Of a stretch of 38,198 bases of DNA, positions 1 through 8,364 are shown piece after piece. The translations under genes and the position numbers were made by a program. Within the stretch, counting starts at the first letter, position 1, and every line of letters begins with the position of its first letter. The notes below the pieces were generated by a model. The model was given only the letters and a program-made list of their open reading frames with translations, did no database searches and was not told the origin of the DNA. Origin of the DNA: JAKAUF01 sp050746205 (GTDB lineage Bacteria > Acidobacteriota > Terriglobia > Terriglobales > SCQP01); assembly GCA_050746205.1 (NCBI GenBank), contig JBOGKW010000011.1, positions 1-38,198 on the forward strand. The letters are read 5' to 3'.

Positions 1-1
1 G

Positions 2-592
2 CAACACGAAAAGGCCTTCGCAAGCCTGTTGCAGCGGGTGGCGGCATCGCCGACGCCAGAGGCGAGGGCTCTTCTAAACGCGTACGGCAAGAAGCTGGGA
101 AAAACGCCGCAGGAGGTGGAAGCGAACATTTGGGCGGCGCGGGTGAAGAATTCGCGGCCGGCGGCGGGTTTCGCGCTGAAGAACTATCGCACCGGCAAGA
201 CGACCTCGCTGGCGGATCTGCGGGGGCGAGTGTTTCTGTTGAATTTCTTTTATCCCGAGTGCGGGCCGTGCCGGGGAGAATTTCCGTACATCCGGGCGGT
301 GCTGAGCAAATACAAGGGCCAGGGCTTTGCGATCGTCGCGATCAATGTGGTGCCCAAGCAGGACGCGTTTGTGCTGCCGGAGCTCAAGGGTTTTGATTTG
401 GACTTTATCCCATTGCGGAGCAACGGGACGTGGGCGATGGCGAAATATCACGTGCGAGGGGAGCCGACGAGCTTTTTGATCGGCGCCGATGGGAGGATTT
501 ATTTTGGCCCCATTGCGCCGGTGGATGGCGCTAGAGCGCAGAAAACGTTGGAGATGCAAGTGGAGGCCTTGTTGCGGCATGCTAATAGCTGA
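2..592 (+). CDS. TlpA/ResA-like thioredoxin-fold protein (5' end outside window)
   Basis: The frame is open from the first bases of the window, so the true start and any signal peptide or lipobox probably lie upstream; a TTG at 29 is only an internal possibility. The C-terminal ~140 residues form a TlpA/AhpC-TSA-type thioredoxin fold. Supporting features are the strand and motif LLNFFYPECGPCRGEFP with the CxxC pair CGPC (bases 260-271), a GEPTSFLIGADG segment with the cis-proline region, and a closing amphipathic helix. Family members reduce periplasmic disulfides, often in cytochrome c maturation, and receive electrons from DsbD/CcdA-type proteins. A dsbD gene begins 24 bases downstream on the same strand, so the two are probably co-transcribed and functionally paired. 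The substrate is unknown. The fold is certain; the specific role is inferred. Confidence 0.88.
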   Translation, partial: QHEKAFASLLQRVAASPTPEARALLNAYGKKLGKTPQEVEANIWAARVKNSRPAAGFALKNYRTGKTTSLADLRGRVFLLNFFYPECGPCRGEFPYIRAVLSKYKGQGFAIVAINVVPKQDAFVLPELKGFDLDFIPLRSNGTWAMAKYHVRGEPTSFLIGADGRIYFGPIAPVDGARAQKTLEMQVEALLRHANS

Positions 593-616
593 GGTGGACG
601 GGCGGGGAGGGCAGGA

Positions 617-2536
617 ATGAAGGTCTGGCGGCTGGGCGGAGCGGGGCTGGTGGGGGCGGCGCTGCTGATCCTGCTGGGCATGAGCACGCCGCAGCCGGTG
701 CACTGGTCCGCCAAAATGGCGCCCGCCGCGGTGCGGCCTGGGCAGCACGGCGCGATTATGGTCAAGGCGGCGATCAAGCCGGGCTGGCATGTGTATGGGA
801 TCGGGCAGGGGCCGGGCGGGCCAACGCCGACGGTGATCGGGCTGGCGCAAGGGCCAGTGTTCCAGCCGGCGGGGGACGTCACCGGGCCGATGCCGACGGT
901 GGCGTTTGACCCGAACTTTGGGATCAAGACGCAGTTCTACACCCAGGCGGCCACATTCACGGTGCCGTTGGAGGTCGCGAAAGGGGCGGGCGCCGGAGAG
1001 CGGGCGGCGGTGGTGAACGTCCGCTATCAGGCCTGCAATGACGAACTGTGCCTGCCGCCCAAGACGGTCGAAGTGACCGCGGTGACGCGCGTGTTGGCGG
1101 GACACAAGGCGGGCGGCGCGTTCGCCATGGGCGGGGGCGCGGGCGGGGCTTTGTTGGGCGCCGTGAAACCGCCGGCGGGGGGCCCAGCGCCGCCGGCGCA
1201 GGCGCCGCGGGGGCTGTGGGCATTCCTGGGGCTGGCATGCGCCATGGGGGCGCTGTCGCTTTTGACGCCTTGCGTGTTTCCGATGATTCCCATCACGGTC
1301 TCCTATTTCACCAAGAGCGCGGCCCAGAGCCGCAGGAGCGCGCTGCGGGGGGCGGTCTTGTACGCGGTGGGAATTATCGTCACCTTTACGGCGCTGGGGG
1401 CGGCGCTGGCGCTGATTTTTGGCGCGGCGGGGGTGGACCGGCTGGCGGCCAACCCGTGGGTGAATGTGGTAATCGCGATCATCTTTATTGCCTTTGCCTT
1501 CACCCTGTTCGAGGTGTTCTTGATTCACCTTCCGTCGCGGCTGACCACGGCCATCGGCGGACGGCAGGGCACCGCGGGCGGAACGGCGGGCACGCTGCTG
1601 ATGGGGTTGACGTTTTCAGTGACGTCGTTCACCTGCACGGCGCCGTTCATTGGAACCCTGCTGGTGCTGGCGGCGCGGGGCAGCTGGCGGCTGCCGATTC
1701 TGGGGATGCTGGCGTTTTCGACGGTGTTTGCGCTGCCGTTCTTTTTCCTGGCGCTGGCGCCGCAATTGGTGTCGCAGCTGCCGCGGTCCGGCAGCTGGCT
1801 GCAGGCGGTGAAGGTGGTGATGGGCTTCTTAGAGATCGCGGCGGCGATGAAGTTTTTGGCCAACGCTGATCTGATTTGGCACTGGAACATCTTCACGCGG
1901 CAGACGGTGCTGGCGATTTGGGTGCTCTGTGGGCTGGCCACGGTGGTGTATTTGCTGGGCAAGCTGCCGATTCCGCACCAGGCGCCGCTGGGCCGGCCGA
2001 CGCCGGCGCGGGGGACGCTGGCGGTGGTGTTTTTGGTGGTGACGGTATGGCTGGGCAGCGGGCTGTGGGGGCGGCGGCTGGGAGAGCTGGAATCGTTTTT
2101 GCCGCCGCTGCCGGTGGCGGCGGTGAACGCGCAGGCGGCCGGGCCGGTGGCGCCCGGGCAACGGCTGGAATGGATTGTGAACAATTTGCCCGAGGCACGG
2201 GCGGAGGCGCAACGGGACGGGCGGCCGCTGTTTATTGACTTTACCGGGTATACCTGCACAAACTGCCGGTGGATGGAAGCCAACATGTTTCCCCGGCCGG
2301 AGGTCAAGGCGGCGCTGGCGCGCTTTGTGCGGGTGGAACTGTACACCGATGGCGCGGGGGCGATTTACGCGCGCCAGCAGCAGTTTGAAAACCAGGGTTT
2401 TGGCACGGTGGCGCTGCCCTTGTACGCGATCGTGAGCCCGGCGGGCAAGACGCTGGCGACGTTCCCCGGCCTGACACGGAGTTCGGGCCAATTTCTTTCC
2501 TTCTTGAACGACTATCAATCCCGGCAACTGGAGTGA
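617..2536 (+). CDS. dsbD: Thiol:disulfide interchange protein DsbD
   Basis: A 639-residue protein with the full three-part DsbD plan. A signal/anchor segment (about 5-22) leads into an N-terminal immunoglobulin-like alpha domain (about 28-155) with the pair C140/C145. A multi-helix membrane domain (about 200-485) follows, with C219 in LTPCVFPMIP and C340 in TSFTCTAPF. A C-terminal thioredoxin-like gamma domain (about 510-639) carries C547-T-N-C550. All six cysteines of the known electron relay are therefore present. In this family, electrons pass from cytoplasmic thioredoxin through the membrane domain to gamma, then alpha, then periplasmic partners. The ATG follows GGGAGGG with good spacing. 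Plausible clients in the window are the CGPC protein just upstream, the CIPC protein at 5.9 kb and the free alpha-domain protein at 7.6 kb. The length is close to that of typical DsbD. Confidence 0.95.
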   Translation: MKVWRLGGAGLVGAALLILLGMSTPQPVHWSAKMAPAAVRPGQHGAIMVKAAIKPGWHVYGIGQGPGGPTPTVIGLAQGPVFQPAGDVTGPMPTVAFDPNFGIKTQFYTQAATFTVPLEVAKGAGAGERAAVVNVRYQACNDELCLPPKTVEVTAVTRVLAGHKAGGAFAMGGGAGGALLGAVKPPAGGPAPPAQAPRGLWAFLGLACAMGALSLLTPCVFPMIPITVSYFTKSAAQSRRSALRGAVLYAVGIIVTFTALGAALALIFGAAGVDRLAANPWVNVVIAIIFIAFAFTLFEVFLIHLPSRLTTAIGGRQGTAGGTAGTLLMGLTFSVTSFTCTAPFIGTLLVLAARGSWRLPILGMLAFSTVFALPFFFLALAPQLVSQLPRSGSWLQAVKVVMGFLEIAAAMKFLANADLIWHWNIFTRQTVLAIWVLCGLATVVYLLGKLPIPHQAPLGRPTPARGTLAVVFLVVTVWLGSGLWGRRLGELESFLPPLPVAAVNAQAAGPVAPGQRLEWIVNNLPEARAEAQRDGRPLFIDFTGYTCTNCRWMEANMFPRPEVKAALARFVRVELYTDGAGAIYARQQQFENQGFGTVALPLYAIVSPAGKTLATFPGLTRSSGQFLSFLNDYQSRQLE

Positions 2537-2583
2537 ACCTTAGGGTTGGCCAGAACGGCCGGAGCGTGGAACGCGCCCGGCGG

Positions 2584-5328
2584 ATGGAAACGAACATGCC
2601 TTTTTCGATCTCTGAGCGTCAGCAAATGTTTCTAAGCCTCGGTGGGCGCTGGCGGTGGGCGCCGGCGGCAGCCCTGGCCGTGGGCTTGCTCGCCATGGCG
2701 GGCTGCGCGTCGCACCCAGCGGCAGGCGCAGCCCAAAAAGCCGGGACCGGGGTGACGCGGGCGACGCTCAGCAACGGCCTGCGGGTCATTTTGGTGCGCA
2801 ACACCCTGGCGCCGACGGTGACCACGATGCTGAATTACATCGTGGGGGGGAATGAGACGCCGAAGGGATACCCCGGCGCGGCCCACGCGCAGGAGCACAT
2901 GATGTTCCGCGGCAGCCCGGGGCTGACGGGAGACCAGTTGAACGAGATCAGCGGGGCGATGGGGGGCTTTTTCAACGCGGATACGCAGAACGCAGTGACG
3001 CAGTATTTTTTCACCGTGCCGGCGCAGGACCTGGAGATTGCCCTGAACATCGCGGCGCTCCGGATGAAGGCGGTCAACGACAGCCCGGCGGATTGGGCGC
3101 ATGAGCGCGGGGCGATTGAGCAGGAAGTGTCGAGCGACTACTCAAATCCGGGCTTTCATTTTTACATGCAGATGCGGCACGCGATGTTCCGGGGGACGCC
3201 GCTGGCGCACACGGCGCTGGGGACGCGTCCCAGCTTCAACAAGCTGACGGCGGCGATGATCCACCGCTTTTGGGAGCAGTGGTATGCGCCCAACAACGCG
3301 GTGCTGGTGGTGGCGGGAGATTTTGATCCGGCCACGGCGATGGCCAAGATCCGGGAGTTGTTCAGCCCGATTCCCCGCAAGCAACTGCCGGCGCGGCCGG
3401 CGATTCAACTGCGGCCGGTCAAGCCGCAGGCGCTGCACTTGACCAGCGATTATCCCTACGGCGTGGCCTACGCAGCCTACCGGCTACCGGGGACGGCGAG
3501 CCCGGACTATGCCGCCACCCAGGTGATGTCGGATGTGCTGTCGAGCCAGCGGGGAACGCTGTACGGGCTGGTGCCAGAGGGCAAGGCGTTTGTGGCGGGC
3601 TTTCAACTGCAGGCGATGAAGGCAGCGAGCGTGGGGATGGCGTTTGCCGCCTACCCGGGCAACGCGAGCGGCGACGCGCTGATCGCGGACATGAAACAGA
3701 TCGTCGCGGCGGATCTGAAGAATGGGTTTCCGGCGGATCTGGTGGCGGCGGCGAAGCGGGATGAGCTGCTGAGTTCGGAGCTGCAGAAGAACTCCGCCGA
3801 GGGGCTGGCCGGGGCCTGGTCGCAGGCCGTGGCGGTGGAGGGGCGGCATTCGCCACTGGACGATCTGCACGCCATGCAGCGGGTGACGGTGGCGCAGGTG
3901 AACCGGGTGGCGCGGGAATACCTGCGGCCGGAGCACGTGATCACGGCCGTATTGGCGCCGCATCCCTCGGGCAAGCCGGTGTCGCAGCACGGTTTTGGCG
4001 GGGCAGAGTCGTTTGCGCCTAAGCACGTCAAGCCTGTGCCGCTGCCGACATGGGCGGCGGGTCTCCTGACCCGGCTCGAGATTCCACGGCGGACCGTGGA
4101 CCCGGTGGTGACGCACCTGGCAAACGGCCTGACGCTGATCGTGCAGCCGGAGACGGTGAGCGACACGGTGAGCGTCTATGGGCACATCCGGCAAAACGCG
4201 GATTTGGAATCGGCGGCGGGGCAGAAGGGCGTGAGCGACGTGCTGGGGGATCTGTTCTCCTATGGCACAACGAAGTTGAACCGGCTGGCATTCCAGCAGG
4301 CGCTGGATAGGATTGGAGCCAACGAGAGCGCGGGCCAGGATTTCAGCTTGCAGGTGCTGGCCAGCCATTTTGACCGCGGGCTGCAACTGCTGGCGGCCAA
4401 TGAGCTGGAGCCCGGGCTGCCCGGCCACGCCTTCCAGGTGGTGCGGATGCAGGAGGCGGGCATGGCCGCCGGGCAGTTGAAAAGCCCGGGATATCTGGCG
4501 GGGCGAGCAATGACCAAGGCGCTGATGCCGGCCGGAGACCCGACCCTGCGGCAGGACCTGCCCGGCCATATCGGACATCTGACGCTGGCGGATGTCAGGG
4601 GGTACTACGGCAAGGCGTTCCGGCCCGACCTGACCACGATCGTGGTGATCGGCCAGGTCACGCCAGCCGACGCGCAGGCGGCGGTGGAGAAGTATTTTGG
4701 CGGCTGGAAGGCGGTGGGACCCGCGCCGAATACGGTGCTGCCGCCGGTGCCGGAGAACCAGGCGTCGGCGACGCATGTGCCCGATCCCAGCCGGGTGCAG
4801 GACAGTGTCAGCCTGGCGGAGACGGTGGGCATCAATCGCTTCAGCCCGGACTATTACGCGCTGCAGTTGGGCAACTATGTGCTGGGCGGCGGGCTGTTCG
4901 CCAGCCGGCTGTACCGCGATCTGCGGGTGAATACCGGGCTGGTCTATTACGTCGGCACCCGGCTGGCGGCCAACCGTAGCCGGGCTAGCTATCATGTTTC
5001 GTTTGGGTGCGATCCGCCGAATGTGGCCAAAGCCCGGGCGATTGTCGAGCGGGACATCAAGGAGATGGGCAGCGAGCCGGTCTCGGCGGATCAGCTGCGC
5101 GAGGCCAAGGCCGTCTTGCTGCGGCAGATCCCGTTGTCGGAATCGAGCGTAGACAGCATCGCAGAGGGATGGTTATCGCGGGCGGAGCTGGGTTTGCCTC
5201 TGGATGAGCCTTATACCGCCGCGCGGGCCTATTTGCACATGACCGCGGCTGAGGTGCAGGCGGCATTCCACAAGCGGATCCGGGCCGGCCGGCTGGCACA
5301 GGTAGTGCAGGGGCCGGCGCCGGAGTAA
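2584..5328 (+). CDS. M16 family zinc metallopeptidase, two-domain, probably lipoprotein
   Basis: An insulinase/processing-peptidase-like protein of about 914 residues. Near residue 101 it has the inverted zinc motif HAQEH (HxxEH), and about 75 residues later a glutamate-rich segment (ERGAIEQEV) that supplies the third zinc ligand. The second half (from about residue 510) repeats the M16 fold without a zinc motif. It contains the RDLR...GLVYYVG segment typical of the inactive C-terminal half that closes the catalytic chamber. The N-terminus has a signal sequence ending in LLAMAGC, which resembles a lipobox, so the protein probably sits at the periplasmic face of a membrane. The start is uncertain: a GTG at 2533 overlaps the dsbD stop, and ATGs occur at 2584, 2596 and 2626; the last gives the cleanest signal peptide. 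It is probably in an operon with dsbD. The substrate is unknown; relatives degrade short unfolded peptides. Confidence 0.92.
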   Translation: METNMPFSISERQQMFLSLGGRWRWAPAAALAVGLLAMAGCASHPAAGAAQKAGTGVTRATLSNGLRVILVRNTLAPTVTTMLNYIVGGNETPKGYPGAAHAQEHMMFRGSPGLTGDQLNEISGAMGGFFNADTQNAVTQYFFTVPAQDLEIALNIAALRMKAVNDSPADWAHERGAIEQEVSSDYSNPGFHFYMQMRHAMFRGTPLAHTALGTRPSFNKLTAAMIHRFWEQWYAPNNAVLVVAGDFDPATAMAKIRELFSPIPRKQLPARPAIQLRPVKPQALHLTSDYPYGVAYAAYRLPGTASPDYAATQVMSDVLSSQRGTLYGLVPEGKAFVAGFQLQAMKAASVGMAFAAYPGNASGDALIADMKQIVAADLKNGFPADLVAAAKRDELLSSELQKNSAEGLAGAWSQAVAVEGRHSPLDDLHAMQRVTVAQVNRVAREYLRPEHVITAVLAPHPSGKPVSQHGFGGAESFAPKHVKPVPLPTWAAGLLTRLEIPRRTVDPVVTHLANGLTLIVQPETVSDTVSVYGHIRQNADLESAAGQKGVSDVLGDLFSYGTTKLNRLAFQQALDRIGANESAGQDFSLQVLASHFDRGLQLLAANELEPGLPGHAFQVVRMQEAGMAAGQLKSPGYLAGRAMTKALMPAGDPTLRQDLPGHIGHLTLADVRGYYGKAFRPDLTTIVVIGQVTPADAQAAVEKYFGGWKAVGPAPNTVLPPVPENQASATHVPDPSRVQDSVSLAETVGINRFSPDYYALQLGNYVLGGGLFASRLYRDLRVNTGLVYYVGTRLAANRSRASYHVSFGCDPPNVAKARAIVERDIKEMGSEPVSADQLREAKAVLLRQIPLSESSVDSIAEGWLSRAELGLPLDEPYTAARAYLHMTAAEVQAAFHKRIRAGRLAQVVQGPAPE

Positions 5329-5407
5329 ATCCAGAGAGCAAAGGGCGAAGAACGCGGCTCCGCGCTGGAGAGCCTACGCGGCGCGCGCGCGGCAGGCGGG
5401 GGAGGCG

Positions 5408-5812
5408 GTGTGGTTTGGGCAGCATGTCCGAGCTGGCGCCGGTGCGTTTGGTTTGTCTCTGACGTCAGTGATATTTCCATGCGCGCCGACATGGTGGCGG
5501 GGCAGTTGCAATGGAAATAGGCCGATGCCCTGCCCGGCGCGCAAACCGTGCGAGCGCGCGCACCTGGTCTTTCGCGCCGGGATGTCCAACGCCTTTAGCA
5601 CCGTCAACTGCGCCAGCCCCGGCTCGTCGGGCACGAACCTGGTCGGGTGCCCCGCGCCGGGCAGCCCCGGATTCCGCCTGGGCTTCGGCGAAGCCTCGGA
5701 ACCCATTGCCGCTGGCCTGGGCGGCGGCGGCAATACAGGTGGTTGCAATTCTCTGTTGTTTCAGGCCGGCGGGCCGCGACGGTTGCAGTTGGCGTTGAGA
5801 ATCGAGTTCTAG
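5408..5812 (+). pseudogene. Remnant of an Oar-like TonB-dependent receptor C-terminus
   Basis: The open frame has no sensible N-terminus (first possible start GTG 5408, no ribosome site). From about 5561 to the stop it resembles the last strands of large acidobacterial carboxypeptidase-regulatory/TonB-dependent receptors. It has an FRAGMSNAFSTVN segment like the usual FRAE-FNAFNHxNF, a Gly/Pro-rich stretch with PGFRLGFG, and a final GGPRRLQLALRIEF ending in phenylalanine, the standard outer-membrane beta-signal. Only about 80 residues remain of a protein that is normally about 1000 long. Nothing upstream continues the barrel, because the M16 gene ends 80 bases before this frame's first start codon. 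I read it as the tail left after deletion of a receptor gene. The alternative is a chance frame in GC-rich DNA, but the ordered match argues against that. Confidence 0.55.
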
Positions 5813-5840
5813 AGCGGGTGGCAGTATTTGGTTGCGATGC

Positions 5841-5845
5841 GGAGG
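5841..5845 (+). promoter_or_regulatory. Shine-Dalgarno GGAGG fixing the start at 5852
   Basis: GGAGG lies six bases before the ATG at 5852. In-frame starts further upstream (TTG 5828, ATG 5837) have no such site, so 5852 is preferred. Confidence 0.6.
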
Positions 5846-5851
5846 CATGCG

Positions 5852-7618
5852 ATGCACCGAATGACCATTTTGATCCTCGCCGTGACGTTGTCGGCGCCGG
5901 CGGGCGTGGCGACGACGCCCGCGGCGCAGGCGAAACCGGCGGCGACGGCAAAGGCGAAGCCCAAGCTGACGCCGTACCAAAAAATGCAGCAGGCGGGATT
6001 TCAGGCGATGGGGAAGCTGTGGGCGATCAAGGACCCTGAACAGCGCGTCACAGCGTGGGTTCACTTCGCCAAGACGCACCCGGCGTTTCTGACCGACCGC
6101 AGCGATGGCGCGACCAATGCGGCGTACGCGCTACACGGCTACATCAAGGCGAACCGGAAGGACGGCGCCAAGCTGCAGCGGCGGTTGGCGGCGGTGGACC
6201 GGGCGTTTCCGGCGGGCACGGTGGGCAAATCGCTGTTTGAAACGATGACGGCGACGTCGCTATTGAAAAACGACGCGGCGCTCGATTACGCCGCCGAGTT
6301 GGACCAGAATTCGATTCGCTTGCTGCGGCAAAAGCCCTACATCGCCTGGGAGCGGCGGGACCACGCCGCGCGGCAGGCCTACGCGGCGGAGGGAAAATTC
6401 AACGTGCCGGAGGCGTTCAGCATCCAGGACGCGGAAAACGAGTACCGCGAGGAGATGGCCAGCCGCTACTCCCTGCTGGGGCGGATTGAGGAAAAGATGG
6501 GGCGCCCGGACGCGGCGCTGGTGAGCTACCGCCGGGCGCTTGGGTTCCATGCCGATATGTCGGCCTACCGCGGGGTGGCGAAGCTAGAGCTAGCCCAAGG
6601 CGACCGGGAGGCGGCGCTCGAGGCGCTGTACAGCGCGGACCTGACCGGACATCTAGACGCGAAGAGCATCCACGCCATGCGGCGGCTCTATGCTGAGTTG
6701 CATCCCGGCGCCAGCCGGGAATCTCTAGCACGGCTCCTGGATCGAAAATACGAGGCGACGTTTCACAATCCGGTGCAATGGTCGGCTTACGCGGGTGAGC
6801 CGGGGGCGCCACGACGCGCGGTGCTGGCGGAGCTGATGACCGGCGCCGGGTGCATTCCCTGCATGGCGCCGGACCTGGCGTTGGATGCGGCTCTCGATCG
6901 CTACAACCGGCGGACGTTGGTGCTGGTGGTCTATCATGACAACGCCCCGGACTCCGACCCCCTGGCCAACGACGTGACCGATGCTCGGGACCGGTATTAT
7001 TCGACCGGCGGGAGCACGCCGCACGCGTTTTTGGACGGCAAGGAAATCGCGTTGGTGCAAGGGACGCCGCGGCACGCGCAAGCAGCCTACGACGCGATGA
7101 CGAAGCCCATAGACCGCCTGTTGGGCGGCCCGGCGCGTGCGGAACTGCGGATCATGGCGCAGCGGCGGGGCAGGTCGGTGCGCGTGCGGGTGTGGGGGAC
7201 GGTGCTCACGCCGAGCCGCCCGCTGGCCCTGCATATCGATTTGGTGTCGCGCGAGGTCAGCTATAGCGGGGAAAATGGCCTGCGGCTGCAGCGCATGGTG
7301 GTGCGCGCAACGGCTCGGCTGGCGCACGATGGCGGGGGCATCCCGGTTCACGGACGGCGGTTCGCGGTGAGCTATACCTTCCGCATTCCGGGGATCGAGA
7401 AGGCGAACCTGGCGTACTACAAACAATTCGATGCCGAGGTGAAGAAGCGGACGCGCGGGCTGTTCGGGGCCACCTACCGGGAGCACAAGAACCTGATCAA
7501 CCCGGACCGCTTGGCCATCGTGGCGTTTGTGCAGGACAATGGGAACCACGCGGTGCTGCAGTCGGCCTATGAGCCGGTCCTCAGTACGGCGGTGGCCGGG
7601 GCAAAGGAGGCGCGATGA
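5852..7618 (+). CDS. Secreted protein with N-terminal helical repeats and a CIPC thioredoxin-like domain
   Basis: A protein of about 588 residues with a signal peptide (MHRMTILILAVTLSAPAGVA) and an Ala/Lys/Pro-rich linker. A mostly helical region (about 50-300) contains TPR-like segments such as the YSLLGRIEEKMGRPDAALVSYRRAL stretch. A thioredoxin-fold segment follows around residues 320-430. Its redox pair is CIPC (about 334-337, in TGAGCIPCMAPD), and a later GGSTPHAFLDG segment corresponds to the cis-proline loop. The C-terminal ~150 residues look like a beta-rich domain. The next gene starts inside its stop codon (ATGA), so the two are translationally coupled, and that gene is a free DsbD alpha domain. 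I infer a periplasmic disulfide-handling protein served by DsbD; the substrate is unknown. Confidence 0.8.
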   Translation: MHRMTILILAVTLSAPAGVATTPAAQAKPAATAKAKPKLTPYQKMQQAGFQAMGKLWAIKDPEQRVTAWVHFAKTHPAFLTDRSDGATNAAYALHGYIKANRKDGAKLQRRLAAVDRAFPAGTVGKSLFETMTATSLLKNDAALDYAAELDQNSIRLLRQKPYIAWERRDHAARQAYAAEGKFNVPEAFSIQDAENEYREEMASRYSLLGRIEEKMGRPDAALVSYRRALGFHADMSAYRGVAKLELAQGDREAALEALYSADLTGHLDAKSIHAMRRLYAELHPGASRESLARLLDRKYEATFHNPVQWSAYAGEPGAPRRAVLAELMTGAGCIPCMAPDLALDAALDRYNRRTLVLVVYHDNAPDSDPLANDVTDARDRYYSTGGSTPHAFLDGKEIALVQGTPRHAQAAYDAMTKPIDRLLGGPARAELRIMAQRRGRSVRVRVWGTVLTPSRPLALHIDLVSREVSYSGENGLRLQRMVVRATARLAHDGGGIPVHGRRFAVSYTFRIPGIEKANLAYYKQFDAEVKKRTRGLFGATYREHKNLINPDRLAIVAFVQDNGNHAVLQSAYEPVLSTAVAGAKEAR

Positions 7619-8127
7619 GGGAAGCAATCCGGGGTCACGGGGCACTGGTGGCGGTGCTGGGATTGGTGCTGGGCACGTTGGCGCCGTTGCTGGCCGCCAC
7701 GCCGAAGCCGATTCATTGGACACTTTCCGTGGCGACAAAGAGCCATTTACCCTTGCGGAGAGGCACCTCGGCGGTGGCGCATCTCCGGGCGACGATCCGG
7801 CCTGGGTGGCACTTGTACGCGCTGGATCAGGAGCCGGGCGGGCCCATCGCTACGCGGATCAGCTTGGCCAAGGGGCAGCGTTGGGCGTTGCGAGGGGATG
7901 TCCAGGAGCCGCCCCCGATGACCGCCCTCGACCCGAACTTCAATATAGCGACACGTTTTTACCGCGGGGCGGTGAGCTTTACGATCCCGCTGCGGGCCAC
8001 GGGCGCGGCGGGGCGGACGGTGGCGGTGGACGTGTTGTTCCAGACCTGTAGCGACACGCTCTGCCTGCCGGCACGGGTGGTGGAATTGAAGGCGCCGGTG
8101 CGGCGCGAGGCGAGCGACAAGCGGTGA
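7615..8127 (+). CDS. Stand-alone DsbD N-terminal (alpha) domain protein
   Basis: A 170-residue secreted protein: signal peptide about 1-28, then one immunoglobulin-like DsbD alpha domain. It aligns closely with the alpha domain of the DsbD at 617-2536. Shared features are PIHW near the mature start, RPGWHLYALDQEPGGP against KPGWHVYGIGQGPGGP, LDPNFNIATRFY against FDPNFGIKTQFY, and a redox pair C145-x4-C150 with the same spacing as C140/C145. There is no membrane or thioredoxin domain. Its ATG overlaps the preceding stop (ATGA), and AAGGAGG stands just before it. In DsbD this domain is the exit point that reduces periplasmic substrates. A free copy could shuttle electrons between DsbD and the CIPC protein encoded just upstream; that is inference. 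It is probably a duplication of the local dsbD 5' portion. Confidence 0.88.
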   Translation: MREAIRGHGALVAVLGLVLGTLAPLLAATPKPIHWTLSVATKSHLPLRRGTSAVAHLRATIRPGWHLYALDQEPGGPIATRISLAKGQRWALRGDVQEPPPMTALDPNFNIATRFYRGAVSFTIPLRATGAAGRTVAVDVLFQTCSDTLCLPARVVELKAPVRREASDKR

Positions 8128-8235
8128 GAAGCGAGAGAGACTGACGGGAAACTGCGAAGTCAAGCGTGCGCAATAGATCCTGACGGGCACGCCACGGCGC
8201 CGTGGCTGGCTCCCGGGCGCCAGGGTTCCGAACGC

Positions 8236-8364
8236 GACGCCCAGCGGGCGCTCCCCTTGCGCATGCCCCAGCGCGGGCCCGCTTCGCATCCGGCCCGCTA
8301 CCCTGCGGATGCAACCGAACCTCCGGGTCGGAGGGCGATACCTGAGTCGGGTCGGCTAGGCCGC
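8236..8364 (-). repeat. Divergent candidate copy (F) of the stop-associated two-hairpin element
   Basis: Read on the - strand, GCGGCCTAGCCGAC begins directly after the TAG stop of the regulator gene (8365-8367). It differs from the family hairpin GCGGCTCAGCCGC at a few positions. About 85 bases further on, GCGCCCGCTGGGCGTCGCG (8233-8251) resembles the family's second inverted repeat. The middle is not clearly alignable. I see no other feature between 8128 and 8364, where the two flanking genes converge. Confidence 0.35.

Noticed and set aside
74..1528. Long open frame on the - strand opposite the thioredoxin and dsbD
   Set aside because: Its Arg/His/Pro-rich composition is a mirror of GC-rich codons, and it overlaps two well-supported genes.
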